DNA from: Archaeoglobaceae archaeon
GTDB taxonomy: Archaea; Halobacteriota; Archaeoglobi; Archaeoglobales; Archaeoglobaceae
Reading direction: 5' to 3'
NCBI GenBank assembly: GCA_038734275.1
Contig: JAVYOO010000001.1
Location: forward strand, 1 to 64,000
Length of the DNA stretch: 64,000 bases
The notes under the pieces are model-generated. The model had not been told where the DNA came from. It ran no database searches and was given only the letters and a program-made list of their open reading frames with translations. The position numbers were made by a program, and so were the translations under genes. The first letter of the stretch is position 1; every line of letters starts with the position of its first letter. Below are positions 43,645 to 54,828 of this stretch, piece by piece.

Positions 43645-44937
43645 ATGAATAAAGTTTGTAGTCTCCACAGGAAATATGGTGGAAAGATCGAAGTCCTACC
43701 CAAATGTCCGGTCCGATCTCTTAGCGATTTTAGTTACTGGTATACCCCCGGAGTGGCAGAACCAACCAAAGAGATAGCAGAAAATCCGGAAAAAGTATTT
43801 GAATACACAAACAAATGGAATACAGTTGCAATTGTTACTGATGGCTCAAGAGTTCTTGGACTTGGCGATGTGGGTGCTCTTGCCTCTCTTCCTGTAATGG
43901 AGGGCAAAGCCATGATCTTCAAGCTACTCGGTGGTGTGGACGCATTCCCAATCCCTATCAGCGAAAAAGACCCGGAAAGGTTCATCGAAATTGTAAAAAA
44001 AATTACACCGGCATTTGGCGGCATAAATTTAGAAGACATTGCAACACCAAAGTGCTTTTACATCTTGGAAAGACTCCAGAATGAACTTGAAATTCCTGTA
44101 TGGCATGATGATCAGCTTGGAACCGCAACTGCTACACTTGCTGGATTGATAAATGCCCTGAAACTCGTTGGAAAGAGCATAGATGAAATTGAAGTTGCAA
44201 TTATTGGTGCAGGAGCTGCGAACGTGGCAACGATAAAATTACTTGCTAAGGCTGGAGCGGACTTAAAAAAGTTCTTTGTTGTCGATAGCAGGGGAATTCT
44301 GAATTCACACAGAGAAGACCTTGAAAAATTGAGGGTCACAAATCCAGAAAAATTCTGGATCTGCATGCAAACTAATGCCGAGCAAAGAACCGGAGGAATT
44401 GAAGATGCTATGAGGGGCGTTGATGTTGTCATCGCTGCAAGCACGGGTGGGATTATAAAAAAGGAATTCATTAGTAAAATGGCGGACGATGCAATAGTAT
44501 TTGCCCTTGCAAATCCTATCCCGGAAATATATCCTCATGAGGCAAAAGAAGCAGGGGCAAGAATAGTTGGCACGGGAAGAAGTGACTTTCCAAATCAAAT
44601 AAACAATTCTTTGGTGTTCCCTGGAGTATTTAGAGGTGTTTTGAGTGTCCGTGCTAAAAGGATAACAGAAGAAATATGTCTAACTGCCGCACATACCTTG
44701 GCAAGACTTGCGGAAAGTAGGTTGAATGAAGATTACATCATCCCGAAAATGACTGAGATACACGTGTTTCCAGAAGTTGCCACAGCAGTGGGTATGAAAG
44801 CAATCGATCTTGGTCTTGCGAAGCGACTTTTTACTCCAGCTGAGCTTTATGAGCATTCATGCAAGCTTATTTTCGGATCTCACGAAAAACTAAGAAAACT
44901 TATGGAACTTGGTTATATTGGGTCTGAAATTTATTAG
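43645..44937 (+). CDS. Malic enzyme (decarboxylating malate dehydrogenase)
   Basis: A 430-residue enzyme converting malate to pyruvate and CO2 with NAD(P). SDFSYWYTPGVAEP, GLGDVGALASLPVMEGK, HDDQLGTATATLAGL and the dinucleotide motif IIGAGAANVA are the expected blocks. GGAGGTG at 43631-43637, 7 nt from ATG43645, decides the start. Provides pyruvate or NADPH in central metabolism. Confidence 0.94.
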   Translation: MNKVCSLHRKYGGKIEVLPKCPVRSLSDFSYWYTPGVAEPTKEIAENPEKVFEYTNKWNTVAIVTDGSRVLGLGDVGALASLPVMEGKAMIFKLLGGVDAFPIPISEKDPERFIEIVKKITPAFGGINLEDIATPKCFYILERLQNELEIPVWHDDQLGTATATLAGLINALKLVGKSIDEIEVAIIGAGAANVATIKLLAKAGADLKKFFVVDSRGILNSHREDLEKLRVTNPEKFWICMQTNAEQRTGGIEDAMRGVDVVIAASTGGIIKKEFISKMADDAIVFALANPIPEIYPHEAKEAGARIVGTGRSDFPNQINNSLVFPGVFRGVLSVRAKRITEEICLTAAHTLARLAESRLNEDYIIPKMTEIHVFPEVATAVGMKAIDLGLAKRLFTPAELYEHSCKLIFGSHEKLRKLMELGYIGSEIY

Positions 44938-45108
44938 GAATTTTATGTTTTAATAAAATATTTATTAAATCTACTATAGCAATCGCATGCTTTGCTAACA
45001 AGATTATGGAATTATAAAAATCGACACAGCCACCCGCTAATGACACAATAACTTTTAAATGTTTTCTCCGCAAAGAAAAAGCTTTGGTTTAGAGTGCTGA
45101 GCAAAAAT

Positions 45109-46290
45109 TTACATAAGACTCATAACCTTCTCAACACTTGCTTCAACGATCTTTGGCTCTCCGCAAACCTTTATTGCAGTCTCGGGATCTTTCAAAAGGT
45201 TTCCAGTAGTGATGCAAACAACGGTCTCGTCGTTTTCAATCATTCCAGCTTTTGCGAGCTTTATCAGGCCAGCAACACTTGCAGCTGAGGCTGGCTCAAC
45301 ACCTATTCCATTCTTCGCAAGAAGCTTCTGAGCTGAGATGATCTCGTCATCGCTAACGATCTCTGCAAGTCCTTTTGACTCATAAATTGCCTTCAAAGCC
45401 TTCTTGGCATTCACGGGATTTCCAATTCTTATGGCAGTTGCAATCGTTTCTGGGTTGCTGACAGGCTCTATGTTATCCTTTTTTTCAATGAAAGCTTTGT
45501 AGACAGGGGCAGATCTCTCAGCCTGAATTCCCGTCATTTTCGGTAGCCAGTCGATCAGCTGAAGCTCAAGAAATTCCTTGAATCCCTTGTAGATTGCGGA
45601 GATGTTTCCAGCGTTGCCTACTGGAAGAACAACTCTATCAGGAACGCCAATTTCGTCTACGATCTCGTAAGCGATCGTCTTTTGCCCCTCAAGTCTGAAT
45701 GGATTGACTGAGTTTAGCAGATAGACCCTTAGTCTGTCGCAGACTTCCCTTATGATCCTCAGAGCGTCGTCAAAGTTTCCCTTGATCCCTATGACCTCCG
45801 CTCCGTGCATCAAAGCCTGAGCAACCTTTCCAAGGGCTACTTTGCCTGCTGGCAGAAGAACGTAAGCCTTTAACCCCGCTCTCGCCGCATACATTGCCAT
45901 CGATGCTGAAGTGTTGCCCGTGGAAGCACAGGCTACAGCTTTTCTGTTAAACTCAATTGCCTTTGTTACCCCCACAGTCATCCCACGATCCTTAAATGAA
46001 CCAGAAGGATTCAGACCTTCATGTTTAACGTAAATTCTTCTTATTCCAAGCTCCTTTTCGAGCCTTTCAAGTCTATAAAGTGGTGTTCCCCCCTCCTTTA
46101 GGCTTATAGGCTCGATTTTAACTGGCAAAAGGCTTCTGTATTTCCATACCGAGAGATCTTTTCCGTTAAGCTTGAAGTCAATTTCAACCTGATCCAAGTT
46201 GATCCTCACCTCTAATAGCCCACCGCATTCGCAATTGTAGCTCTCTTCGCTGTTCTCTTTCCCGCACTCTATACACTTCACAGAATACAT
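45109..46290 (-). CDS. thrC: Threonine synthase
   Basis: A 393-residue PLP enzyme. The N-terminal zinc-ribbon-like part CIECGKENSEESYNCECGG is followed by the PLP Lys in NPSGSFKDRGMTVG, CASTGNTSASMA, and the phosphate loop VGNAGNISAIYKGF. It makes threonine from O-phosphohomoserine. ATG46290 (MYSVKCIECG) is preferred over the upstream 46329. Confidence 0.93.
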   Translation of the reverse strand: MYSVKCIECGKENSEESYNCECGGLLEVRINLDQVEIDFKLNGKDLSVWKYRSLLPVKIEPISLKEGGTPLYRLERLEKELGIRRIYVKHEGLNPSGSFKDRGMTVGVTKAIEFNRKAVACASTGNTSASMAMYAARAGLKAYVLLPAGKVALGKVAQALMHGAEVIGIKGNFDDALRIIREVCDRLRVYLLNSVNPFRLEGQKTIAYEIVDEIGVPDRVVLPVGNAGNISAIYKGFKEFLELQLIDWLPKMTGIQAERSAPVYKAFIEKKDNIEPVSNPETIATAIRIGNPVNAKKALKAIYESKGLAEIVSDDEIISAQKLLAKNGIGVEPASAASVAGLIKLAKAGMIENDETVVCITTGNLLKDPETAIKVCGEPKIVEASVEKVMSLM

Positions 46291-46393
46291 GGCAAAGCTA
46301 TTCTCTCCCAATTTATAAATTGTTGGCAAAGTCGGTAGTTTCTAAAAAATAAAATCTGGGAAAGTTTTAAGGTTTCATAAGCAGCTAAGGAGC

Positions 46394-48046
46394 ATGGAAA
46401 TAGTGATCGTTGGTGCGGGAGCGGTTGGAATGAAAACCGCTTCCAGAATAAGAAGGAAGGATCCTGAGGCGAAAATTACCGTTGTGGAAGCGGGCAAATG
46501 GGTTTCGATGAGCAGATGCGGTTTGCCTTACTTTGTCGAGGGAAAAGTTGGCGGTATCGATGATCTTCGAAAAACGCCCTACGGAGCAATCAGGGATCCA
46601 GAATTTTTCAGAGGACTGAAGAATATAGAAGTGCTCACTGAAACGAAGGCTTTAGGCATAGACAGGCAAAGAAAAGTGCTGAAAATCTCAAGAAATGGTA
46701 GCGAGGACGAATTGAACTACGACTACCTTGTATTAGCCACTGGAGCAAAACCTGTTAAGCCAAAAATCCCCGGAATTGATTCTGAGAAAGTATTGGGTTT
46801 ACATACTCCAGAAGATGCTCAGAAGATACTTAAATTCGTTAAAGATGGTGCCAAAAAGGCGGTTGTCATTGGTGCTGGATTTATAGGGCTTGAAGCCTGC
46901 GAAGCTTTAAGAACACTCGGACTTGAAGTCACGCTGATCGAAGCGTTGGACAGAGTGGCTCCGACGATGCTTGATCCAGAGATCAGCAGGCTCGTGTCAG
47001 CCCATTTGAAGGAAAAAGGTGTAAAGGTTCTGACTTCAACGAAAGTGGAAAAAATTGTTGAAAACGGAGGGCTTAAGATCTACGCGGGCAAGGAGCTTGA
47101 AGCGGACTTTGCGGTCGTTGCAACGGGGGTTAGACCAAACTCAGAGCTTGCTGGCAACGCTGGGCTAAGCGTTGGAAAATTCGGTGGAATTGTTGTGAAC
47201 AAAAAGCTTCAGACCGACGACAGTTGCATTTATGCTGGCGGAGACTGTGTTGAAACCGTAAATCTGCTCACGGGAGAGAGAGTTTATGCACCTTTTGGAG
47301 ACGTTGCAAACAAACACGGCAGAGTAATTGCGGACAACATAACTGGCGGAAACTCAACTTTCCCCGGAGTCCTTGGCACAGCAATTTTAAAGGTTTTCGA
47401 CTTTACAGTCGGTGTAACAGGGCTTAACGAGGAGAATGCGAAGAAATTCTTTAGAGTTTCGAGTGTTCTTGTGTCTGGACTTGACAGAACTCACTACTAT
47501 CCCGGAGCGGGAATCTTGAGGATAAAGCTTGTTTTTGTCGAGCGTAGTCAAAGGCTTATTGGTGCTCAAATTGTAGGCAATGGAGATGTGGATAAGCGAA
47601 TAGATGTATTAGCAACTGCAATACTTGGCAAAATGACTTTAAATGACTTGGAAAACCTTGATCTTGCCTACGCTCCACCATACTCCCCCGCATTGGATCC
47701 GGTGATCACTTCTGCACACGTTGCCAAGAACAAGCTTGACAGCCTATTTAAAGCGATCAGAGCTGAAGAAGTCAAGCAAATGCTTGAAAGAGGCGAAGAT
47801 CTGCTGATCCTTGATGTCAGGAATGAAGCTGAGGCAAAGAATTTCAAAATAAGTCTGCCGAAGGTAGTCAATATACCGCTTCCCGAACTGAGAAAAAGGC
47901 TTGGAGAGTTACCAAAAGACAAGCTGATCGTTGTTGCATGTCCTCTCGGGCTAAGGGCTTATGAAGCAAGCAGAATTCTGCTTGGAAAGGGCTTTGAAAA
48001 AGTTAGAGTGCTTGAAGGCGGATTCCCCTACCTTCTAACTCTTTAA
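46394..48046 (+). CDS. CoA-disulfide reductase/NADH oxidase with C-terminal rhodanese domain
   Basis: A 550-residue flavoprotein. FAD site [14 protein letters not shown], active Cys42 in [16 protein letters not shown] site [16 protein letters not shown], and the second FAD contact [11 protein letters not shown]. From about residue 455 a rhodanese domain follows with [13 protein letters not shown] and active Cys516 in [12 protein letters not shown]. Such fusions reduce CoA-disulfide, polysulfide or CoA-persulfide with NAD(P)H, which fits a sulfur-using archaeon. AAGGAG precedes the ATG. Confidence 0.92.
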   Translation: MEIVIVGAGAVGMKTASRIRRKDPEAKITVVEAGKWVSMSRCGLPYFVEGKVGGIDDLRKTPYGAIRDPEFFRGLKNIEVLTETKALGIDRQRKVLKISRNGSEDELNYDYLVLATGAKPVKPKIPGIDSEKVLGLHTPEDAQKILKFVKDGAKKAVVIGAGFIGLEACEALRTLGLEVTLIEALDRVAPTMLDPEISRLVSAHLKEKGVKVLTSTKVEKIVENGGLKIYAGKELEADFAVVATGVRPNSELAGNAGLSVGKFGGIVVNKKLQTDDSCIYAGGDCVETVNLLTGERVYAPFGDVANKHGRVIADNITGGNSTFPGVLGTAILKVFDFTVGVTGLNEENAKKFFRVSSVLVSGLDRTHYYPGAGILRIKLVFVERSQRLIGAQIVGNGDVDKRIDVLATAILGKMTLNDLENLDLAYAPPYSPALDPVITSAHVAKNKLDSLFKAIRAEEVKQMLERGEDLLILDVRNEAEAKNFKISLPKVVNIPLPELRKRLGELPKDKLIVVACPLGLRAYEASRILLGKGFEKVRVLEGGFPYLLTL

Positions 48047-48101
48047 TTTTTTAAGCACGCGAAAGGAAAAATCAATAAACAATTCCGAATTCCTTAATCA
48101 C

Positions 48102-49112
48102 ATGCCAGCTACGATCATCGTTGGAGGCTTTTGGGGAGACGAAGGAAAGGGGAAAATAGTGGCTCATGTCGCAAATACAGACAAGCCGAGCATAATTGCT
48201 CGCGGTGGAGTTGGCCCTAACGCTGGGCACACTGTTGAAATCCAGGGACAAAAATTTGGAGTTCGCATGATCCCCTCTGGCTTTGTCTACAAACCCGCCC
48301 GCTTACTCATAGGGGCGGGAGTTCTCGTTAATCCCGAGGTTTTTCTGAAAGAAGTTGAACTTTTGAAGGTTGCGGATCGTGCAAAGGTTGATTACAGATG
48401 TGCTATCATCGAGCCAAAGCACTGCGAGTTCGACAGAAGTGCAGATCACTTACGAAAGATTGGCACAACCGGGAGTGGCTGTGGACCTGCGAATGTGGAC
48501 AGGGTTAACAGAATTGCCAAGCAGGCTAAAGACATTCCTGAACTCAAGAATTTCTTAACAGACGTGCCTCTCGAGATCAACACAGCCCTCGAAAAAGGTG
48601 ATTTTGTTCTGGTCGAGGGTAGCCAGGGCTTTGCTTTAAGCCTTTACTACGGCACTTATCCTTATGTGACTTCCAAGGATACTACTGCTTCAGCAATCGC
48701 AAGCGACGTTGGCTTGGGACCCACGAGGGTTGATGATGTCATCGTAGTTTTCAAGTGCTTCCCCACAAGGGTTGGAGCAGGTCCATTCCCGACTGAGATG
48801 CCAGTTGAAGAAGCTGAAAGGCTTGGAATCGTTGAATATGGCACGGTAACTGGAAGGCGGAGAAGGGTTGGCTACTGGGATGGGGAGCTTGCAAGGTATT
48901 CTGCAATGATCAATGGGGCAACTCAGATCGCGCTCACTGGTATCGACAAACTTGACAAGGAATGCTATGGTGTGAATGAGTGGGGAAAGCTTACTGCAAA
49001 GGCAAAGGAATTCGTCGAAAGGGTAGAGAGTGAAGTAAAGGTTCCCGTAACGCTGATCTCTACTGGTCCGGAGCTTAGCCAGATCATCGACTTGCGGAAA
49101 GAAAAGCTTTGA
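48102..49112 (+). CDS. purA: Adenylosuccinate synthetase
   Basis: A 336-residue short archaeal form. The P-loop-like [17 protein letters not shown] opens the protein, [10 protein letters not shown] holds the catalytic His, and [14 protein letters not shown] binds IMP. It couples IMP and aspartate with GTP in AMP synthesis. Its stop overlaps the PHP gene start by one base. Confidence 0.95.
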   Translation: MPATIIVGGFWGDEGKGKIVAHVANTDKPSIIARGGVGPNAGHTVEIQGQKFGVRMIPSGFVYKPARLLIGAGVLVNPEVFLKEVELLKVADRAKVDYRCAIIEPKHCEFDRSADHLRKIGTTGSGCGPANVDRVNRIAKQAKDIPELKNFLTDVPLEINTALEKGDFVLVEGSQGFALSLYYGTYPYVTSKDTTASAIASDVGLGPTRVDDVIVVFKCFPTRVGAGPFPTEMPVEEAERLGIVEYGTVTGRRRRVGYWDGELARYSAMINGATQIALTGIDKLDKECYGVNEWGKLTAKAKEFVERVESEVKVPVTLISTGPELSQIIDLRKEKL

Positions 49113-49738
49113 TGATCGACCTGCACATCCACTCGAATTTCTCAGACGGCAAAGCAAGCGTTGCTGAGATCGCAAAGAAGGCAAAGGAGATCGGGCTTAA
49201 AGCGATAGCAATAGTAGACCACTCTATAGAGCTCGGTTTTGGGCTTGATGAAATAAAAGCCAAGCGAAGGGAAATGGAAATTGAGGATGCCAAGGCTATT
49301 TATGGAATTAAGATCTATAGTGCTATCGAATGCGGGATAAACCATAGCGGAGACATTTTCTTGCCAATGCACGATTTCGATTTCATAGTCGCTTCTGTGC
49401 ACGAGAATGCGATGAATTACTGCGAGAGAATCATAAAATGCATAGAAAACAACAGTGTCCACGTTTTAGGGCATTTGTTCTCCGACATGTTCGAATTTTC
49501 AAGAGACCCAAAGCTTGAAGAAAAATTAATCGAAGCCCTTGAAGCTTATGGCGTTGCCTTAGAGATTAACTCGACGCACAAATGCCCTCCTGACGACTTT
49601 CTTATAAAATGCTCTGAAAGAAAAATTAAAGTTTCAATTGGGAGCGATGCCCACAGGCTTGAGAGTGTTGGCAAAGTTGAGTGGAGCGAGCAAAAGAGAA
49701 AAAAGTATTTGAGCACTGCGAAGCTATTCAACCCATGA
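49112..49738 (+). CDS. PHP-domain metal phosphoesterase
   Basis: A 208-residue protein of the polymerase/histidinol phosphatase fold. Metal ligands DLHIHSNFSDG, IVDHS, and IGSDAHR. Likely hydrolyses a small phosphorylated metabolite; histidinol-phosphate is possible since the window has his genes, but not shown. TGATG junction with purA, ATGA junction with the Nudix gene. Confidence 0.85.
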   Translation: MIDLHIHSNFSDGKASVAEIAKKAKEIGLKAIAIVDHSIELGFGLDEIKAKRREMEIEDAKAIYGIKIYSAIECGINHSGDIFLPMHDFDFIVASVHENAMNYCERIIKCIENNSVHVLGHLFSDMFEFSRDPKLEEKLIEALEAYGVALEINSTHKCPPDDFLIKCSERKIKVSIGSDAHRLESVGKVEWSEQKRKKYLSTAKLFNP

Positions 49739-50148
49739 ACCGCATAACGCTCACGGTTGATGCCATAATTCCCTATGCTGGAAAAATCGTGCTTATAAAA
49801 AGAAAGAACGAGCCATATAAAAATTACTACGCACTCCCGGGCGGGATTGTTGAGTATGGTGAAACAGTTGAAAATGCGGTGCTTAGGGAAGTTAAAGAAG
49901 AGACAGGGCTTGAAGGTGAGATTCATAGCCTTGTTGGAGTTTATTCTGATCCAAAGAGGGATCCGAGAGGGCATTTTGTCTCAGTATGCTTTATAGTCCT
50001 TCCAAAGGGAGGAGAATTAAGGAGCGGGAGCGATGCTAAGGAAGTAGCCCTTTTCAGCCTCAAGAAGCTTCCAAAGCTCGCTTTTGACCATGAGAAGATG
50101 ATAAAAGATGCGGAGGCGAAGCTACATGGAATTCTGTCCGAAGTGTAA
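49735..50148 (+). CDS. Nudix hydrolase
   Basis: A 137-residue protein with a perfect Nudix box, GGIVEYGETVENAV then LREVKEETGLEGE (G-x5-E-x7-REVxEExGL). Hydrolyses nucleoside diphosphate derivatives, possibly ADP-ribose. ATG49735 (MNRITLTVDA) overlaps the PHP stop as ATGA and is preferred to 49681. Its end overlaps the tfs start by 23 bp. Confidence 0.92.
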   Translation: MNRITLTVDAIIPYAGKIVLIKRKNEPYKNYYALPGGIVEYGETVENAVLREVKEETGLEGEIHSLVGVYSDPKRDPRGHFVSVCFIVLPKGGELRSGSDAKEVALFSLKKLPKLAFDHEKMIKDAEAKLHGILSEV

Positions 50149-50434
50149 GAAACTGATGATCTACGTTAGCAACAAGGCGGTCTGTAGGAAGTGTGGCTAC
50201 GAAAAGGAGGTTGGAGATCAGAAAGTCGTTATTAAATCTGAAAAGAACAAAGAAGACATTCCAGTGATCGAAGGGGAAAACGTGAAGACTTTGCCAACAA
50301 CAAGAGCGATCTGTCCAGCTTGCGGAAATACTGAGGCTTTTTGGTGGATGAGACAGCTGAGAGCTGCTGACGAAAGCGAAGTGAGATTTTTCAGATGCAC
50401 GAAGTGCGGTAAGACTTGGAGAGAATACAATTAA
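50126..50434 (+). CDS. tfs: Transcription factor S (TFIIS-like RNA cleavage factor)
   Basis: A 102-residue protein with two zinc ribbons: CPKCKKLMIY ... CRKCGYEK at the N-terminus and CPACGNTEAFWWMRQLRAAD at the C-terminus. The acidic pair in RAADE inserts into the polymerase and triggers RNA cleavage during backtracking. ATG50126 (MEFCPKCKK) is chosen since the ORF from 50108 lacks family match. Confidence 0.93.
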   Translation: MEFCPKCKKLMIYVSNKAVCRKCGYEKEVGDQKVVIKSEKNKEDIPVIEGENVKTLPTTRAICPACGNTEAFWWMRQLRAADESEVRFFRCTKCGKTWREYN

Positions 50435-50457
50435 ATATTTGAAAATAACTTTTATTG

Positions 50458-50996
50458 ATGATCGAAATCAGCGATATTAAAGCAAGAAGAAAAAGACTTG
50501 GGATCACTCAGAAGGAACTTGCAGAGCTTGTTGGTGTTAGCCAGTCGCTTATTGCAAAACTCGAATCTGGAGTTCTGGATCCTAAGCTTTCGTTGATAAA
50601 GAGAATAATCAATACTCTTAACGAGCTTGAAAGCAAGAACTACTGGGCAAGAAACATTATGAACTCCCCGGTGATCATTGCGGAGTCATCTGATAGTGTT
50701 AAGAAGATCGCAAAGATTATGATCGAGAAGGGGATTTCTCAGCTTCCAGTCGTACAAGGGGAAAAGATCATTGGTAGTGTCACTGAGAGAGGCATATTTA
50801 AGGCATTTTTTGAAGGAAAAAGTGATATTTTGGTCCGCGACATCATTGAAGAGCCGCTCCCTGTTGTGAAACCGAGTGAGAGCATTTTCGAAATTTCAAA
50901 GCTATTGCTTGAGCACCCGGCGGTTTTGGTAGTAGAAGGCAGAAACATTCTGGGATCATCACCAAACACGACATAATGAGAGTTAGCACGAAATGA
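50458..50996 (+). pseudogene. HTH-CBS regulator with a frameshift near its C-terminus
   Basis: ATG50458 encodes an XRE-type HTH (KRLGITQKELAELVGVSQSL) then two CBS domains, a common archaeal regulator. At about 50951-50954 the frame goes ILGSSPNTT stop, but the plus-1 reading gives ILGIITKHDIMRVSTK and a stop at 50994-50996. The second is the normal end of a CBS domain, and one base next to GGG is missing. As read in the window, the product stops at 50976 with a truncated last CBS strand. It could still be partly active. Confidence 0.72.
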
Positions 50997-51061
50997 TGAT
51001 TTTAATTATTTTTAAGTAGATTTATAATTTCGAAAATTATTTCATTATTGACCACGATAAT

Positions 51062-51070
51062 CTTAAATAC
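51062..51070 (+). promoter_or_regulatory. TATA-like element before the multi-esterase gene
   Basis: CTTAAATAC lies about 70 bp upstream of ATG51141, leaving a leader of about 45 nt with GAGGGTGAGG just before the start. The two giant genes that follow would share it. Confidence 0.35.
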
Positions 51071-51140
51071 TTCGCATAGATACTACTCTTGTCCAAACTC
51101 TACGAGCTGAGTTAGCAGGTAGTTTAAGAGGGTGAGGAAA

Positions 51141-54100
51141 ATGAAACGAAAAATGTTTTTGGCTTTGGTATTGGTGCTTTCAATAACCCAGATAGCATCA
51201 GCTCAATGTTCAGAGCAAACACCACCAATAATCTTCGTCCACGGTGGCGCTGGCTCAGGAGCGCAGTTTGAAAGCCAAGCAATGCGTTTCACGAGCAATG
51301 GCTATCCAGCAGAGTGCTTAATGGTTTTCGAATATAACAGCTCTGCTTACTCTGTAAATCCAACTTATCAGGCACAAACACTTGCTTTGCTTTCTCAGAA
51401 AGTAAACGAAACTTTCGAAAGTATTGGTAAGCCCGTGCTTATCGGCCATTCCCTGGGCACGAGAGTTGTTTACAACTACACTCTAATCTACTCAGATTAC
51501 GTAGACAAGGTTGCAAAGATCATACTCGTTGACGGCATTGCAAATGTTCCCGCTCCGAATGTTCCTACGCTCGCAATCTTTGGCAGACCAACCGCTTTAA
51601 GACCACCCGGAGCGAATGTTACTGAAGCTACGAACGTTTACATTCAAAATCAGACACACGTTGAAGTCATGACCTCTCCAGAGAGCTTTGTCGAGATGTT
51701 CAAATTCATTACTGGCAAGGAGCCAGTCACGAAATACATACTGCCTGAGAAAGAAATAGAGCTTAAGGGAAAACTTGTTTACTTCCCCTCCAACATCGGG
51801 CTTGAAACTGGAACTCTAAACATATACGAGCTAAGAGAGGACGGCTTCAGACTTAGCAACACGCCTGTTGCAACTTACACGATCACCGACGGCACTTGGG
51901 GACCTTTTAACGCAAAGCCGGGAGTTAGATATGAGTTCGAATTCGTAAGGGATAACAACCTCACGATGCACTTCTACAGAGAACCATTCCTGAGGAGCGA
52001 TTACTGGATCCGCTTCCTTGTTTCACCGCCTGGCGGTATTGCGGAGTATGCAAGCAGAAGTGACCAGCACACCAATTTGCTCATAATGAGATACAAAGAG
52101 ATCTTAACTGAGGTTGATCCGCTTTATGTTAAAGCAGCTGATGATCTGAAGATCAACGGTGTCTCAGTATGTGATCCGAGAATTTGTAATGTAAGCAAAG
52201 CTTTGAACGGTCCAACAGGAATATGGATCTTCGACAACAATTCTGATCAACAAAGCGTTCTGTATCCTCCGAACGCCACCTATCATGCCCAACCCTTCCA
52301 GACTGGAATTGATTACTACATTCCCGCTGGTGCTCCGGATCAGAGCATAAACGTTACAATATTTGCCCGTGGTGGGGGAGTGCAAACGCTGAAGGTTCCT
52401 AACTGGAAATCCTCCGAGCACCGCGTAATATTGCAGTTTAACGACTACGTGCAGACTTATCTGCTGGACTCAGATGCTGAGATCCTTGTGCCATACTATG
52501 CGGATCCGTTTGCAGTCGATATAAGCTCAATGCCGAAATTTGAAGAGCTAAGCGGAACTGATTGGATCAAAGTCGACTTGCCGGAGCCTTGCAAGACTGG
52601 AAATGGGAACCAGAGTTTCATAATGGTCAAGAAGGGCAGTGGTGCGAATGCAAGCAAACTCCTCTTCTACCTTGAAGGCGGTGGAGCCTGTGTTGATTTC
52701 TTAACCTGCAGACCCTTGCCTGAAGGCACTGTGGTTAAGCTCGATCTGAACTTCACAGAGCTTATTGCAGCCTATAACATGGGCATATTCGACTTCAGCA
52801 ACCCATTGAACCCCTTCCGTGATTGGACTGTAGTTTTCGTCCCATTCTCAACTGGAGACTTCCATCATGGCAACAGAGTCGTTAAATACTACAACATAAC
52901 AAATCCAAGCAATCCTACTGAGAACAAGACGATCTACCATGTTGGCTATGTTAATGCAATCGTAGCAATGCGCTGGATCAACCAGACAACCTTTGACAAA
53001 GTCGTTATCGCCGGCTCAAGCGCTGGAGGTTTTGGCTCAATTCTGCATCACTACAAAGCCTACGAGATCTTCAAGAAGCCAATTACAGTCATAAACGACG
53101 CTGGACCGGGAATAAGAGTAAGTGAAACAAATCCATTCAACTGGGCGGTAACAACCGCAAGATGGGGTTCCTTGCAGAACTTCCCCGCAGAGTCGATCAG
53201 CTACTTCAACGACAAGGACTTACTGCACTTCCTCGACTATTCGTTGCCAAGGTGTGAAGGCTGTATTTATGGCCTCTACGAAGATCAATACGACTTCATA
53301 ATTGCAACTCTTAGGGCAAACGAAACAGATTTCAGAGCACAGTTAATGAGTCTAAGCAATGAAATAAAAATGGCTCACAAGGACAAGTTCTTTAGGTTCT
53401 TCGTGCTCGATTCGATGCACATGGTCCTTCCAAGCTGTTATGGCTTCCAGCAGTGCTATGCTGTTGACAGATTCTACAATTTGAATATAAGCGGTTACTA
53501 CTTCTACCAGTGGGTCAATGCTTTGCTCGCTGGCAGTGGCAAAGACATTGTAGAAGAGAACTGGATTGGTCCAGTGGAGAAAACTGTAAGAGGGACTGAG
53601 CTTAAGAGATACGTCTGGACTGTTGATCGACCGCCGTATGGAAGCTACGACAAGATCGCAATTGAGAGAGTCGTGAACGAAAGCATTGTAGGCGATAAAC
53701 CAGTGATCCTAATACTGCCAGGAACATGGTCGAGCGGAGAACAGCTTGCCAATCTGTCATGGAACGACAATGGCTGGATCGATGTAAACGAAGAATACGC
53801 TCTTGTGCCATTCCTTGCTAATCGTGGCTTTGATGTTTACACAATTGACTACAGAACACACTTCGTGCCAAATGACACGACAGACTTCTCTTTCATGTTT
53901 GAGTGGGGCTGAGTGAACTGGATCTGGGACATTAAGACTGCGGTTGAGAAGATAAAGCAAATTTCGGGCAAAGAAAAGATCTACCTTGCTGGAGAGAGCT
54001 TTGGTGGAATCGCAGCACAGAACTACGCAACTCTATTCCAGGAAGATCTGAAGGGTCTAATCCTGCTCGACGGCATGGCGAGGGTAGGAACAAGAACGAA

Positions 54101-54818
54101 CAGCTACAATCTGACTGCAAATCTCACTGCAATGAAATTGGGAGCAATTCCTTACCAAGTGCCTTCAAATGGTGGACCGAACAACTGGCACATATGGGTT
54201 GACGCCATAGTTAATCCTTCGCCGATAAAGAACATAACACTGCTTTCTGGGCTTTCCACATGGTATGTTTTCCCAGGAGCAGCAAATCCATTCAGCTATC
54301 CATGGGCGATATTGATCCCGCACGTATACTTCGCAGTCATGGCGACATTTGATCCATTCTGGTCTAACAGGCTCAATTTAGACAGATCAGCGTATGCGGA
54401 CTGGCAGAATTGCCCGTATTTGCCATTTGACTTCGACGATCATTACAGCGAGATTACTGTGCCCGTGATCTCATTTGTAAGCCAGTGGGGCTACAATCTC
54501 GGACTACTTGTTCCGGGCTTCGGAGGGCCATGCGTAAACCCGACTGGAAGCGATGACTTCACTTGCATTCTCTTGCAGGGCTATGGACATCTCGATGTTT
54601 ACAATGGGCCCTTCATAAGAAAAGACGTAAATGAGCCACTGCTTAACTGGATGCTTGGAATTGAAGACGGAAGCTGGGATGTCTGGAGAAATTATGACAG
54701 CAACGGCGATAAGAAAATAGACGATAGCGAGCTAATTCAAGCTCTAAGCGCTTATCATGGAGGAAGCCTGAGCATGGCTAACATGACGAAGGTTATGGTA
54801 AAATGGATTGGTAGCTGA
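51141..54818 (+). pseudogene. Giant secreted lipase/esterase with dockerin-like end, interrupted by in-frame TGA
   Basis: One frame of 1225 positions holds a signal peptide (1-22, ending ASAQC), a lipase domain like the A. fulgidus lipase (GHSLG Ser104, Asp131 in LVDGIAN, His173 in QTHVEV), a lipid-binding-like beta part, a pectinacetylesterase-like domain (YLEGGGACVDF, nucleophile in GSSAGGFGS at Ser627), a third alpha/beta hydrolase (ILPGTWSSGEQ, GESFGG Ser953, His in GYGHLDVY) and a dockerin-like EF-hand segment (NYDSNGDKKIDDSEL from Asp1186). A TGA at 53910-53912 interrupts the third hydrolase; GTG53913 follows in frame. As read, a 923-residue product results and the rest is cut off. Confidence 0.8.
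53910..53912 (+). other. In-frame TGA inside the third hydrolase domain
   Basis: The codons before it read FMFEWG and those after read VNWIWDIKTAVEKI, which belong to the same alpha/beta-hydrolase between the oxyanion strand and GESFGG. A TGG to TGA change (Trp to stop) would explain it. A Sec insertion is unlikely because Archaeoglobales are not known to use Sec. Confidence 0.75.
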
Positions 54819-54828
54819 GGTGGTTTAA

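Noticed and set aside
50985-51010. ATGATGA as a box C of another sRNA
   Set aside because: No box D, D' or C' at suitable spacing follows.
53910-53912. Selenocysteine at the TGA
   Set aside because: Archaeoglobales are not known to encode Sec, the residue lies in no redox motif, and no Sec stem-loop was recognised.
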